Origin: Nannochloropsis oceanica
Lineage: Eukaryota > Sar > Eustigmatophyceae > Eustigmatales > Monodopsidaceae
Assembly (NCBI GenBank): GCA_004519485.1
Contig: CP038109.1
Span: forward strand, 62,001 to 126,000
Length of the DNA stretch: 64,000 bases
Direction: 5' to 3'
The position numbers and the translations under genes are program-made. Below, in pieces: positions 1-11,853 of this stretch (within the stretch, counting starts at the first letter, position 1; every line of letters begins with the position of its first letter). The notes below the pieces were generated by a model. The model made no database searches and was not told the origin of the DNA. It saw nothing but the letters and a program-made list of their open reading frames with translations.

Positions 1-1774
<1,774 letters not shown>

Positions 1775-3433
1775 GCCCTTCGTGGCTGTATCTTGCCTGT
1801 CTTCGGGTGCCTGTTGGGTGCATGGTTGGGGGGTAGTGGCATGTAAGTCTCCTTTGGACGGGGATTTTGATGAAGCTATTTCCCATTAAAGAAGCGCCTG
1901 GCTGCGAAAGAAGCCGCAGTGGCCATGCCCTTGCCGGCATGCTGAGCTTGGCTTCTATCTCCCTCCATACCAAGGTCCCAAGAAGATAGACACGCATCTA
2001 TATGCGAGGCTGAGGCGTCTGTTTGTTGCAGTCGTCGCTTGTTGCTTATTGATAGCTCTCGTGGGCCCGGGACGGGAGAAAAAGAAAGACGGAAGATGAT
2101 AAGCGAGGCCATTGCAATACACACCATCGCAACATTGAGCGAAAGTAGTCTCATACAGGCACAAGAAGTGCCTGGAAAAATAGGAATGGGCATCATACAT
2201 GAGACAAGAGACAAGACCCGCTCCAGGTGGTCGCTTACTTGCTCGCTTATCCGCCCCATGTGAGCGACTCTTCCGAGCATTCCGCACTGCAGATTCTGCG
2301 TCATCAATTTCGCGCCTATTCCTTCCTCTGTTAGGGTTATCTGCAAACTCAATTCCATGAATTGTGTCCACTGAGGTGGGAGATGATAAGAAGGAGAGTG
2401 AAGGAGAGCGATGGAGGGGGTCTGGTCTGGCTGGCGCGACACACACAAAGAATGTCTCTAGTGCACACTCCTATTCGCTTTAAGCCGAGCCGGACAGTTT
2501 CTGCGGCTGGAGCTTCGGATAAATCATGATACATTAGTAGATGAAAGGATGGAGGAGGGAGGCCCGAAGTGAGGCCAGAATTAGAACTTGCCATGCATTC
2601 CTGGTGAGATAGGGTTGGGAGAGGCTTTCGCATGCCGGTGACTGAGCCTGGTAATCATCGTCATTTGCAGCGTTGCTTTCTTTTTCCCACGTAATTACCG
2701 AGGTCACCATATTTTCTGTCTACATGCTTTGCGGTAGGCATCTTACAATTTATGCTTCGCGTGTAGATCTCGCCCATGCCAAGGTGTAAACACTCTTTGA
2801 GCATGCAACGGGAGAGGGGGCTAATACCTACATAGAGGGCCAATGCGCACGAGCAACGCCGGCATTTTTCCCTTGATTTATTTCGGTGGTCTTGGTGCAT
2901 GGATGCAAGCGCCATGCCTCACTGCCGTTGTTGCTGGCTGCATGCAAGCAGATTACCCTCTGGGCATAAACTTAACCCCAACGACATCTCCAAAGGGCGC
3001 CCAGCCGCCAAAACGCAGAGCTACGCATTACAATGTTCAGTTTTTGCAGGACTGTATGTGGTTCATTGTGTGGACCCACGGAGATGCGTCACCAAAAAAA
3101 GGAAAAGATCCTGGCATGCAGCACGCAAAAGCTACACTTAAAGCGAACAGAGGAAAAGAAAAGCAAATATATGAAGTTTATAAGTACTCGAGACCCCCCC
3201 ACCCAAAAAGTTAATACTGAAGGCATCGGTTTTTTCCCATCAAATCTTCATTTTATAGTGCTTTGATATACTCGCATGGATTCTGCACTACATTCCATCA
3301 CCAACAGCAAAATCTTGTATATGATTCTAAAAGAAAGTCACCATCAGCAGCAATATACTAGGACCATAATGCGCCTAGATATCCGGTCGATTTCCGCACG
3401 CAATGAGGACACCATGGGCCTCATCTCTTTGGA
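1775..3433. other. Gene-poor interval, no supported gene
   Basis: This 1.66-kb stretch lies upstream of the zinc-cluster gene and should hold its promoter. Open frames exist on both strands (for example 1876-2448 minus), but two overlapping frames of the same strand are open at once, none resembles a known family, and no convincing splice pattern links them. It has no (GGGA)n arrays and is visibly less GC-rich from about 2450 on. I see nothing else I can name. Confidence 0.4.
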
Positions 3434-3561
3434 CCTCCTATCTTGCCACCTTCCCTATCCTCCTCAAGTCCCCCTCCATTCAACAGAAACGCCTGACCCT
3501 CCTATCTCGCCACCCTCTCCTTTCTCCTCCACTCCCCGTCCACTCAACAGAAACGCCTGAG
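3434..3561. repeat. Two-copy tandem repeat, unit about 64 bp
   Basis: Two adjacent copies begin CCTCCTATCT(T/C)GCCACC and end CAACAGAAACGCCTGA. The second differs from the first mainly in the pyrimidine-rich middle. No gene is associated. Confidence 0.75.
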
Positions 3562-3764
3562 GTATATATCTATTACACCACCCCACCATGACCTCCATTC
3601 ACGAACGTGTCTTCCTCCTTCTTTTGCTTCTACCAACCGTCGGGCTGCAGCTGCCTATTAGCTTCCCAGGCGCAGTCATCAGCGGCTGAAAGCAGACATG
3701 TCTCGCTTGATAGCTTGCCATGGGGGAGCGTTTCTTTTGGGGAGCTAGCGGCGTTGGCAGCAGC

Positions 3765-4291
3765 CCGGGGGCATATGCGCGGTTCGGCATCAAACCCCTG
3801 AAAAAGCTTTTTTGCTTTTGAGGGTTTTGTCGATGTGTGCTCGATACTTTTGGAGGGGTTTGAGAAGCAGAGCAAACCCTGTAAAAAGCAAAAGGCACAT
3901 GATGCACACACATATGCACCTGTACCAAGCCCTACCGAGCCCCACGGGCACATTCTAGTGAAAAAAAGGCTTCGACATCGTCCTTTATGTATATCTGTGG
4001 TCACTTATGTATGGCCACAGATTTTTGGGGCCACGCAAAGTAGCCCATTGTTCCCCCCTACCACTCGTAGGCCCATAATGCAAGGCATGCAGAGGTACAA
4101 CGATAGTAAACTTGGGGTGAAAAAGGATGATTTCGCTATTTGAGGGTTTATTTTGCTTTTTGAGGGGTTTAAGATGGGACCCTTCAAAAAGAGCTGCCAA
4201 ATTATGAGGGGTTTGCAGACCCCTCAAAAGGGAAGTGGTCGAAAAGGGAGAGAAAAATCGCTTTCTGAGGGGTTGCGAACACAGCCTCTAA
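3765..4291. mobile_element. Candidate short non-autonomous DNA element with GAGGGGTTT repeats
   Basis: Several copies of GAGGGGTTT or its complement AAACCCCTC are concentrated near 3790-3870 and 4140-4275, including a small hairpin GAGGGGTTTGCAGACCCCTC at about 4206. The right edge, read on the minus strand, is AGAGGCTGTGTTCGCAACCC followed outward by AAT. It resembles the AGGGGGTGTGTTCAACTC terminus of the Harbinger element at 5448, also flanked by AAT. The left edge near 3765 matches it only loosely and no clear target duplication is visible. No coding sequence is recognisable. It could be a MITE or just a decayed repeat. Confidence 0.3.
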
Positions 4292-4439
4292 TGAAGATGA
4301 AGAAGAAGAAGAATGTATTTAGTACGCCTGACCACATATCCTGCTCTCGTGCATTTGCAATTCTCGAAAAAGTTCGGAAATTAATACGCAAGGTGGGCAG
4401 ATCACACGCTGGACAACTATTCTGCGAAAAAGGCCTGCA

Positions 4440-4685
4440 CAACTAAAAAGTTGAATTAGCTGTCATTAGTTGTCATAGTTGTGCCTTTAGTTGTAGTTGT
4501 GCATGATCTCCAGGAGGGACAACTAACTCAACTATTACTTGTGCATGATCGTGATCGAGCGCAACTAGGACAACTATGAGTTTTTCCACATTCTCACAAC
4601 TATGACAACTATTACTTGTGCACAATCGCAGGACGGAACAACTTACAACTAAACTAAGTGGTTGTGGTAGTTGTCCAACGTGTGG
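4440..4685. repeat. Dense ACAACT/AGTTGT hexamer cluster
   Basis: About a dozen copies of ACAACT or its complement AGTTGT lie in 245 bp. AGTTGT dominates the left part and ACAACT the right, so the block is a rough imperfect palindrome. Longer shared words such as ACAACTATGACAACTATTAC also occur. No gene overlaps it. It may be a decayed foldback end or a binding-site cluster. Confidence 0.6.
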
Positions 4686-4828
4686 GGCAGATAACAAAAC
4701 TTCCTTCGTATCCTTCGACCATCATCACTTGGGAATCAAACTTCCTGGCAACCCATATTTCACTCCTGAATCATCAAAGCGCAAGGCGCGTTAATCGATA
4801 CAAAGACACAAAAAATAACATAAACCGT

Positions 4829-5244
4829 ACGGACTATACAGAAAGTTATGTAAGATTTTTGCTCTTTTTACTTTTTTGGGGTTTTAATCACCATTATGAG
4901 CCTTGTCACCGGCATAGTGACATCTCCTTCTATCATTTTTTGAGCACCAAAATAAGCCCACCCCGCATGACGGGGAAGCTGCCGGCATCAGTCCCACTCG
5001 TTGGCGCGGGATGACCGACAGCCAAAGGAGCGGCTTGTTTAGAGCGGGATGGCGTCATCGTCCCACTAAACGCCAGTGGCCTAATGCCGGCAGCTTCCCC
5101 GTCATGCGGGGTGGGCTTATTTTGGTGCTCAAAATATGGTAGAAGGAGATTTCACTATGCCGGTGACAAGGCTCATAATGGTGATTAAAACCCCAAAAAA
5201 GTAAAAAGAGCAAAAATCTTACATAACTTTCTGTATAGTCCGTT
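4829..5244. repeat. Foldback inverted repeat, 161-bp arms
   Basis: The left arm (4829-4989) and right arm (5083-5244) are reverse complements with only a few mismatches, both starting ACGGACTATACAGAAAG at their outer ends. The 93-bp spacer carries partly self-complementary GCGGGATG words. No transposase is encoded and no target duplication is obvious, so this may be a foldback/MITE-like DNA element or a hairpin RNA source. Confidence 0.85.
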
Positions 5245-5248
5245 CCTT

Positions 5249-5447
5249 TCAACCTCTTTCATGGCGCCGATACAGAGGAGGACTGGTCGTATAGTATCCA
5301 AAAGAACTCTCCTTCGAAAGTATTTAACATTCTAAAACTATCAAACTGGTGTCTGGATTTACCACCTCCGCCTAGTAGTGCATCTAGATACCGATGGTTT
5401 ACGTCTTCTCTCACTCTCAGCGCAGTCCTCCTTCTGAGCGCCACAAT
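5249..5447 (+). pseudogene. Short open frame with a hydrophobic segment, cut by the Harbinger insertion
   Basis: One plus-strand frame is open from about 5270 to the transposon boundary without an ATG, and includes a run like SSLTLSAVLLLSATIGG that could span a membrane. It sits between the foldback element and the transposon insertion point. If one copy of the AAT duplication and the transposon are removed, the frame meets a stop a few codons downstream. It may be a gene remnant or chance. Confidence 0.2.
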
Positions 5448-5793
5448 AGGGGGTGTGTTCAACTCCGCGCCCGTAAATAGCAGCCACTCTTAAATAATTA
5501 TTTAAGAGCTCTATTTAATTGTCGGCCCAGGTGTGTGTTCCACCGGCCGGATAAGCTCTAAAGAGAGAAGCACCCTTAAATAGCGAAAGCAAGTCTTGAA
5601 TAGTGATAGCAAGTCTATACATAGCCACAACAACTTTTGACAAGCACTAGCGCGACCCTGAAGTCAATTGTTAATGGTTTCATGTGCTTCTTGTCATTTA
5701 TATTTACCGGCAGATTTTTTTGGTAGCTGGGACGTGGCCTCCACAGGCCCATAGGCCCATAGAGGCTAATAATATTGAACTCTGGTACACCAT

Positions 5794-6604
5794 TTGAATG
5801 CTCACATACGAGGCTTTTATTCGCCGTACGATGCCATTCACGACTTCTTCTTCCCTCTCTCCTCACACAATCACAAACGCATACACAGCGTTGTCTTGAA
5901 GAAGTGTCTGCGAAGGCAGAGTGGGGCTGGTTTGCGCAACATGGACCAACACATGATGTATGTGGAATATGACAACAACCTCGTACTCTGCTTACTCTTC
6001 ATGCACATGTACGACATTGGCGGCAACCAGTTTCCCCGTACGTCTTGGAATCTCGATCCAAACCGCCCTCGTACATTGCCGCAGCTCTTCGAAGACTTTA
6101 CCGATGATTTATTCCTGAAAATGCACCGGTTTACCAAGGAACAGGTGTGGTACATGTTCCCCAGGCTCCGCATCGAAACAGTTATCGAGTTGGAAGGGTA
6201 AGCACTCATGGCCAATATTGACTATCTTCCACGTACTACTCTTCCCAATGGCTCACGCTGTGGTTCTTGACCCATAACTTTCTCTCCCGCTCTCCTACCA
6301 TTTACCTCATCACCCGCCTAACAACATGGACAGAATGCCAAAAATATGTGGAGGAATGGTCTTTGTGATGCTTCTTGGCCGCAATGCTCATCCTCACTCT
6401 GTAAGAGGGACGATGGAAAAATTGTACGGCTATGACCGAACACAAATTACGAAATGGACCAACTACATGCTAGAGTACGTGTTCGACCAATGGGCCTTCT
6501 TTTTGGACTTAAACGAGGAACGTTTGTCAAACAAGATGAAGTACGAGTACTGTGCATTGTTAGGCACGAAAGCAAACCCAGAGGATACGTCTGCCTGCAA
6601 ATCT
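5794..6604 (+). pseudogene. Truncated PIF/Harbinger transposase, N-terminal part
   Basis: Two exons are evident: about 5794-6197 and 6334-6604. They are joined across GAAGG/GTAAGC and GGACAG/AATGCC in phase. The product shows the layout of the N-terminal half of Harbinger transposases: an FLKMHRFTKEQVWYMFPRL segment, then VFVMLLGRNAHP, then a helix-turn-helix-like GYDRTQITKWTNYMLEYVF stretch. The first visible ATG is uncertain. The sequence breaks off just where family members read FIDGT at the start of the catalytic fold, and is followed by the inverted copy of the same exon. Confidence 0.75.
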
Positions 6605-6863
6605 GGGACTTACACGTTGACGCCATCAATGCAAAGATAAGATTTGCAGGCAGACGTATCCTCTGGGTTTGCTTTCGTGCCTAGCAATGCACGGTACTCG
6701 TTCATCTTGTTTGACAAACGTTCCTCGTTTAAGTCCAAAAGGAAGGCCCATTGGTCGAACACGTACTCTAGCATGTAGTTGGTCCATTTCGTAATTTGTG
6801 TTCGGTCATAGCCGTACAATTTTTCCATCGTCCCTCTTACAGAGTGAGGATGAGCATTGCGGC
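6378..6863. repeat. Palindromic duplication of transposase sequence (hairpin, 35-nt loop)
   Basis: Bases 6378-6604 recur in reverse complement at 6640-6863, separated by only 35 bp. The arms differ by one 3-bp indel (KYEY versus NEY in translation) and a few substitutions. On the minus strand the right arm reads a little further into the transposase (YLCIDGVN), so the inverted copy came from a longer transposase sequence. A transcript in either direction would fold into a duplex of about 225 bp. Confidence 0.9.
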
Positions 6864-7672
6864 TCGTTATATAGTAGTAGTAATATATATATTAGTAGAT
6901 CATTTTTTCCCGTTCCAGATCCAATGGAGGTGAGGACGTTTTTGTAAATCTTGTAAAAAAAAATTCTGTGCGTGTGTGGGTAAATTGGAAGAGGTTACCC
7001 ATTGCGTGATCTAGGGCGTGGGTTGATGGTAGGGTGGGCAGGCGGTTAAGGTGACTGACCTGTCGTCTTCCATCCGAACCATGAAAGTTTTGATGAAATT
7101 CCATTGGTCAGCCTGGGCCTTCGTTCTGACCTTGTGTGTGCTGGTGGTTGTGGGAACCCCCCCCCCTGGCCTGCGTGAGAAATGTATCTGCGGCAGACTT
7201 GGCTCCCTTCCGACTTAACGACGAGACCTTCCTCTTCTTTGCTTCTTTCCGCAATGCGTCCTCCATTGAGGCAGTGTTGGCTGGTATGACCCTGCACCCA
7301 TTCTCTACACTCAAACAGTCGTCCCCCGGGTCAGCCAAGGACTTTGGTCATTTTATTTTTATGGGTATGTCCACACCCACCCACATCACCACAAATCGGT
7401 TCATATGTGTTACTCTCTTGTGATCTGTGGCGTACCAGGCATTTGAAGGAAGGTGAAGCGACAAAAATGGTCGTTTTTCCTATTAAGGGCAATGTTGCTA
7501 TTTGATAGCTGGGAAGGAAGAGACCTTTAATACTAACGGTAGTATTTATGGCGCTGCCCTGCTCTTAAATAGGCAGCCCTTAAATGGAAGCGCCGAATTC
7601 GCTATTTAAGGGCTAAAGATCCTTAAATAGCCTATTTAAGGGGTTTGGGGAGAGTTGAACACACCCCCTAAT

Positions 7673-7972
7673 CACTCCTTGATAAAGAATGTAGCATTAA
7701 CATAAGGAGACCCGCAGAAGGTGTATAGTTTGTGAAGGATTTGATCGGGAAACAATGTTACATGCGAAAATCATGTTGTCAAGTCATTACAGGCGCTGAC
7801 CCCCCCCCCACCCCGACCTCCCCAACGGACCTCCCCCTTCTCCCCAAACTTGCAGCTCGACGTTTTTGTTCTTCAGAGGAGCAACCGACCCGGCAAAGCA
7901 AACAACAAACAAACTTTATTACTGAACGCACGCTGAGAATAGTCCCACCGAATCATACTCACAGGCCGAGTG
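7673..7972. promoter_or_regulatory. Short upstream region of the RAB3GAP2 gene
   Basis: About 300 bp between the transposon and the proposed start codon, with a cytosine run at 7801-7809. No TATA box or other named motif is evident. The transposon therefore lies directly at the promoter of the downstream gene. Confidence 0.3.
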
Positions 7973-10900
7973 ATGGCCCTCCGGCCCGTGCTTCGAGTTC
8001 GGAACCGGGGGGAGAAAGGCAAAGGAGCGGGCGGCGGCAATGGGGCATGGAAGGAAAATGACAAGGTGCGTGTGCGTTGAAGGAGAAGTTGGAGGGGAGA
8101 CAGACCAGGATAAGTAAAGGGAGAGTCGTGTGAGTAGCAAAAGGAGAAGGACTAGGAGGAGGAGGACTGGACGTAGGACAATGCCGACGATAATGGCGAT
8201 TGATCACGCCGGGAGGCCACTCACTGCCCCTCTCACTCTCCCTCTCACCCTCCCATCATCGATTCTAGTTTCCGGTCGCCATCAGCCCGGACGGCTCCCT
8301 ACTCTGTGTCGCGACCGAAAAGCGGTCCCTCACTCTGTATCAGCTCGCCCTCGTCCCTCCCTCTTCCTCAACCCCGACCGCTGATATTCCTGCCTCGACG
8401 AACGGCAACGAAAGGAGAAGAAAAGGTACCAACGGACTGCAAGCCGCCGTTGACACTTCAGCAACAGCAGCAGCAGCACCACCACCACCACCACCAGCAA
8501 CAGTATTAGCAGGGACAGCAGCATGTGGGGAAGGAATTCGTGCGTTGGATTTCGCTAATGAGGAGGTCGAAGGGGTAGAGCCACCAGTAGAGGTGGTGAT
8601 AACGACGTTACGGGTAGGGGGCGAAAAAAGGGAGGGAAGGTTGGAAAAATGAAGGGTAAAGAGAAGAATCCTATGTCTGCATTTAATTCACACACAAAAA
8701 ACGGATGCACCTGGCTGATCCTTCTCCCTCCCTCCTTCCCTCCTTCCCACCCTCCCACCCTCCCTCCCCATATAGTTTCCATCATCCTCCCTCCTAGCCA
8801 TCGGCTTCTCCACTGGCCTCCTTCGTCTCCTCCGTGTCCCTTCTTTCGAAGAGCTTCAGTCCGTGCGCTTCTTCTCCTCCCCTCTTAAACAAATCCGCCT
8901 TTTCCCTCCTTCCCTCCCTCTCTCCAGCTACGACATTGACCTCTGGCTGCTCTTCTCCCATGAGCCCCTCCCTCCCTCAACGCCTCCCCCTTCCTCCTTT
9001 CCAATGGCTTCTGCCACATCTGCTATTGCTGTCGTGGTCCCCCTCTGCTGCTTGGCACCGGCAGGACAGGAGGTGGAGCCTTTGTCCTACACCAAGTACG
9101 TCTTCGGCGAAAGCGAAGACGTTGAGGATTTAATTCTCCATTCCCACCGATCAATGCTCCTCGATCTGGGGGGAGGGAAAGAAGGAGGAGAGGAGGGGAG
9201 GTTGGTGACGATGGGAAGGAAGCAGAGTCGGGCGGAGGGTGGGAGGGAGAGGGGGCAGCAGCAGCAGCAGCAGCAGCTGTACTACATGTTGACTTGCGGG
9301 AGGGGGCCAGCGCTAGGTTTCTACTCGTTGGGTGGTGGAGGTACGTTTCATTCCTCCCCCCTTCACTTCCTCCCTCTCTTCCTCCTTCCCTCCAATCTTT
9401 CCTCTTTTCCTCGCTCTCATTCACCGAGAGCGAGCGCCACAAGCTGACCCTTCCTCCCTCCCTCCCTCCCTCCCTCCCTGCGTCACCCAGGTGGTAATTA
9501 CCGCGGGCTAGCCGAGCTCGTCACGGCCGTTAGAAATCGAATCACGCGAGCCGTTGTGGGCACGGTAGGCTCCCTCCTGCCCTACGCATGGGGCTACTCC
9601 TACTTCTCCTCTTCCTCCCCCGCGACTAGCCTCCCGCCCTCGGACTCCCCGGTGTACGGATCCCGCAGCAGCAGCGGCGGCGGCGGTGGCAAAAACAAAA
9701 AGCCGTCGCAGGGAGGGAAGGAGGGAGGGAAAGAGAGGGGAGGGAAAGATTGGGATCCTTTTTCGCCGGCGGCGTTGTTACAGCAGCAGCAGCAGCAGCA
9801 GGGTGGGAAGGAGGGAGGGAGGGAGGGAGGGAGGGAGGGAGGGAGGGAGGAAGGGGGGCCAACACCCATCACGTTGAATCGGGACATAGATTTGAGGTGA
9901 GACAAGAGGAGAGACAGAGGGAGGGAGGGGAGGAGGACGAGGGACTCTCACCATCAGCATCCAAACCTCAACCACCATTACGACAGGGACAGACGGAGGC
10001 GATGTCTCTCTGCCTCCCTTGGCCCCAACGGCCGACTGGTGGCTGTAACGGATGCCTTGGGACGGGTGCTTGTCATCGATGTGCACACGCGGCAGGTTGG
10101 GAGGAAAGGAAGGAAAGAGGGAGGGAGGGCGGGAAGGAAAGAAGGAAGATTCAACAGGGAAAAGAATCCTCTTTTTTCCATTTCTAATTTGTTTCCACCC
10201 TATCCCCACTTTCCCTCCTCTCGCCCCCCCCCCCCCCCCTCCCTTCCGGCAGGTCCTTCGTCTCTTCAAAGGCCATCGCGGCGCACAAGTGGCCTGGCTA
10301 GAATCCTTGGAAGGGTGGCCCGGGCAAGAAAAAGGCGCCCCCATGCCCCGCTTCTTCCCCCGAGTCCTCCCCCCCGCCCTCGTCCTGGGCCTGTACTTGG
10401 TGATATATTCCCCGGCACGCGGGATGCTTGAGGTGTGGCGCATGCGACACGGGCCGTGCGTCAAGGTCTTCTCCGTCCCACCGGGGTTGCAGGTGATTAA
10501 GCCCGCCCTCCCTCCCTTCCTCCCTTTTCCCCTCCTTCCTTCTCCCTCTTCCTTTTCTCCCTTCCTGTCAGCACCTCAGACCACCATCTCACCCCTCCCT
10601 CCTTCCCTCCCTTCCTCCCCCCCTCCCGCCTTCCGACAGCTCGTCACCTCTTACGGCACCCGCTCCCATTCCACCTCCCCCCATCCCACCTCCTCTTCCT
10701 CCCCCTCGCCCTCCCTCCCCCCCTACCCCCTCACACGTCCCCTGCTCGTGCGTCACCGTCCGTCTGACGGGATGGTCACGGTCCGAGTGGTGGAATTGGG
10801 AGAGAAAGAAGTCCGCCCCCTCGTGGCCGTGCGTGCCCGTGGGAGTAAAGAGAGAGAAGACGCCCTTCTCCTACGGCAGATACGCCTACTTTTAGTCCGG

Positions 10901-11819
10901 GGGAGGGTGGGTACGGGGTGTGGCGGGGATGGGCGAGGGAGGGAGGGAGGGAGGAAGAGGGGGAGCGCGGTGGATCTGTTGAGCTTGATGCAGAGGATGC
11001 GCGATCCACGAGGTCTGTTCAAGGTGGTAGGGCTGATGGGCGGGGGAGGGAGGGAGGGAGGGAAGAGGGGGGGAGGAGGGGAGCGTCTTCCTCTGCATGT
11101 GCACAGGCAGGCAACTCTCCTCGCCTTGGACGCTTGTCAGGCCGCGCTGCAGCTGCAGCAGAAGGTGGAAAAGGAGACACGGAGGGATGGAAGGAAGGAG
11201 GGAGGGAGGGAGGGAGGGAGGGAGGGGAAGGCAACATTGGCTTGGATGGTGGAGACCTTGAAAAGGAGAGATCGTCTGTTGAGAGTCTATCAACTGGTGG
11301 TAGACATGACGCCCGAAGCCGTGATGGAGGGAGGGAAGGAGGGAAAAGGAGGGAGGGAGGGGGAGCAGGCATTTGCGTCGCTGACCTCTTCCACCTCCTT
11401 GCCCTCTCCCTTGCCCTCCTTTGCGAGGGAAGAGACTGCGTGGGCTTGGCTTTGCCCGGAGGGGGAGGGGGAGGAAAGGCTTCAGGACGTGCTGGTGGAC
11501 GAATACACGCACCCTCTCTCGGTTCCTGCTTTCCTGCGGGCTTGTCAGGAGGGAGGGACGGAGGACGAGGAGGAGGACGACGGGGCGGAAGAGAAGAGCG
11601 AAGGAGAATTCGGCGAGGTAAGGAAGAAGGGAAAGAAGAGGGATACTCTCCGACCTTTCCCTCCTCTGCTCGGCAGCAGCCACACGACTCGTTTGGAACA
11701 ACCACCCCGTCCGCACCAGGAGGAAGCAGCAGCAGCAACCGCAGCAACAGCAGCGACAGCAACAGCAGCAGCCGCAGCAACAGCAACAGCAACAGTTACA
11801 GCAACAGCACCAGCCGCTT

Positions 11820-11853
<34 letters not shown>

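Larger units (their letters stand above)
5448..7669 (+). mobile_element. PIF/Harbinger-type DNA transposon (2.2 kb), non-autonomous
   Basis: Perfect terminal inverted repeats AGGGGGTGTGTTCAACTC begin at 5448 and end at 7669. They are flanked by a 3-bp duplication AAT (5445-5447 and 7670-7672), as expected for PIF/Harbinger, which usually duplicates TWA. Subterminal CTTAAATA/TATTTAAG words crowd both ends. Inside are the N-terminal part of a DDE_Tnp_4-like transposase, an inverted copy of it (6640-6863), and, between 7340 and 7100 on the minus strand, a lysine-rich open frame that might be a remnant of the accessory Myb-like gene of this family (weak). The catalytic DDE core is absent, so the element cannot move by itself. 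Intact termini suggest a fairly recent insertion that could still be mobilised in trans. Confidence 0.85.

Noticed and set aside
1876-2448. Minus-strand 190-codon open frame, with a second overlapping open frame on the same strand
   Set aside because: Both frames are open at once, neither shows a recognisable domain, and no splice pattern ties either to the zinc-cluster gene. Could be 5' UTR or chance.
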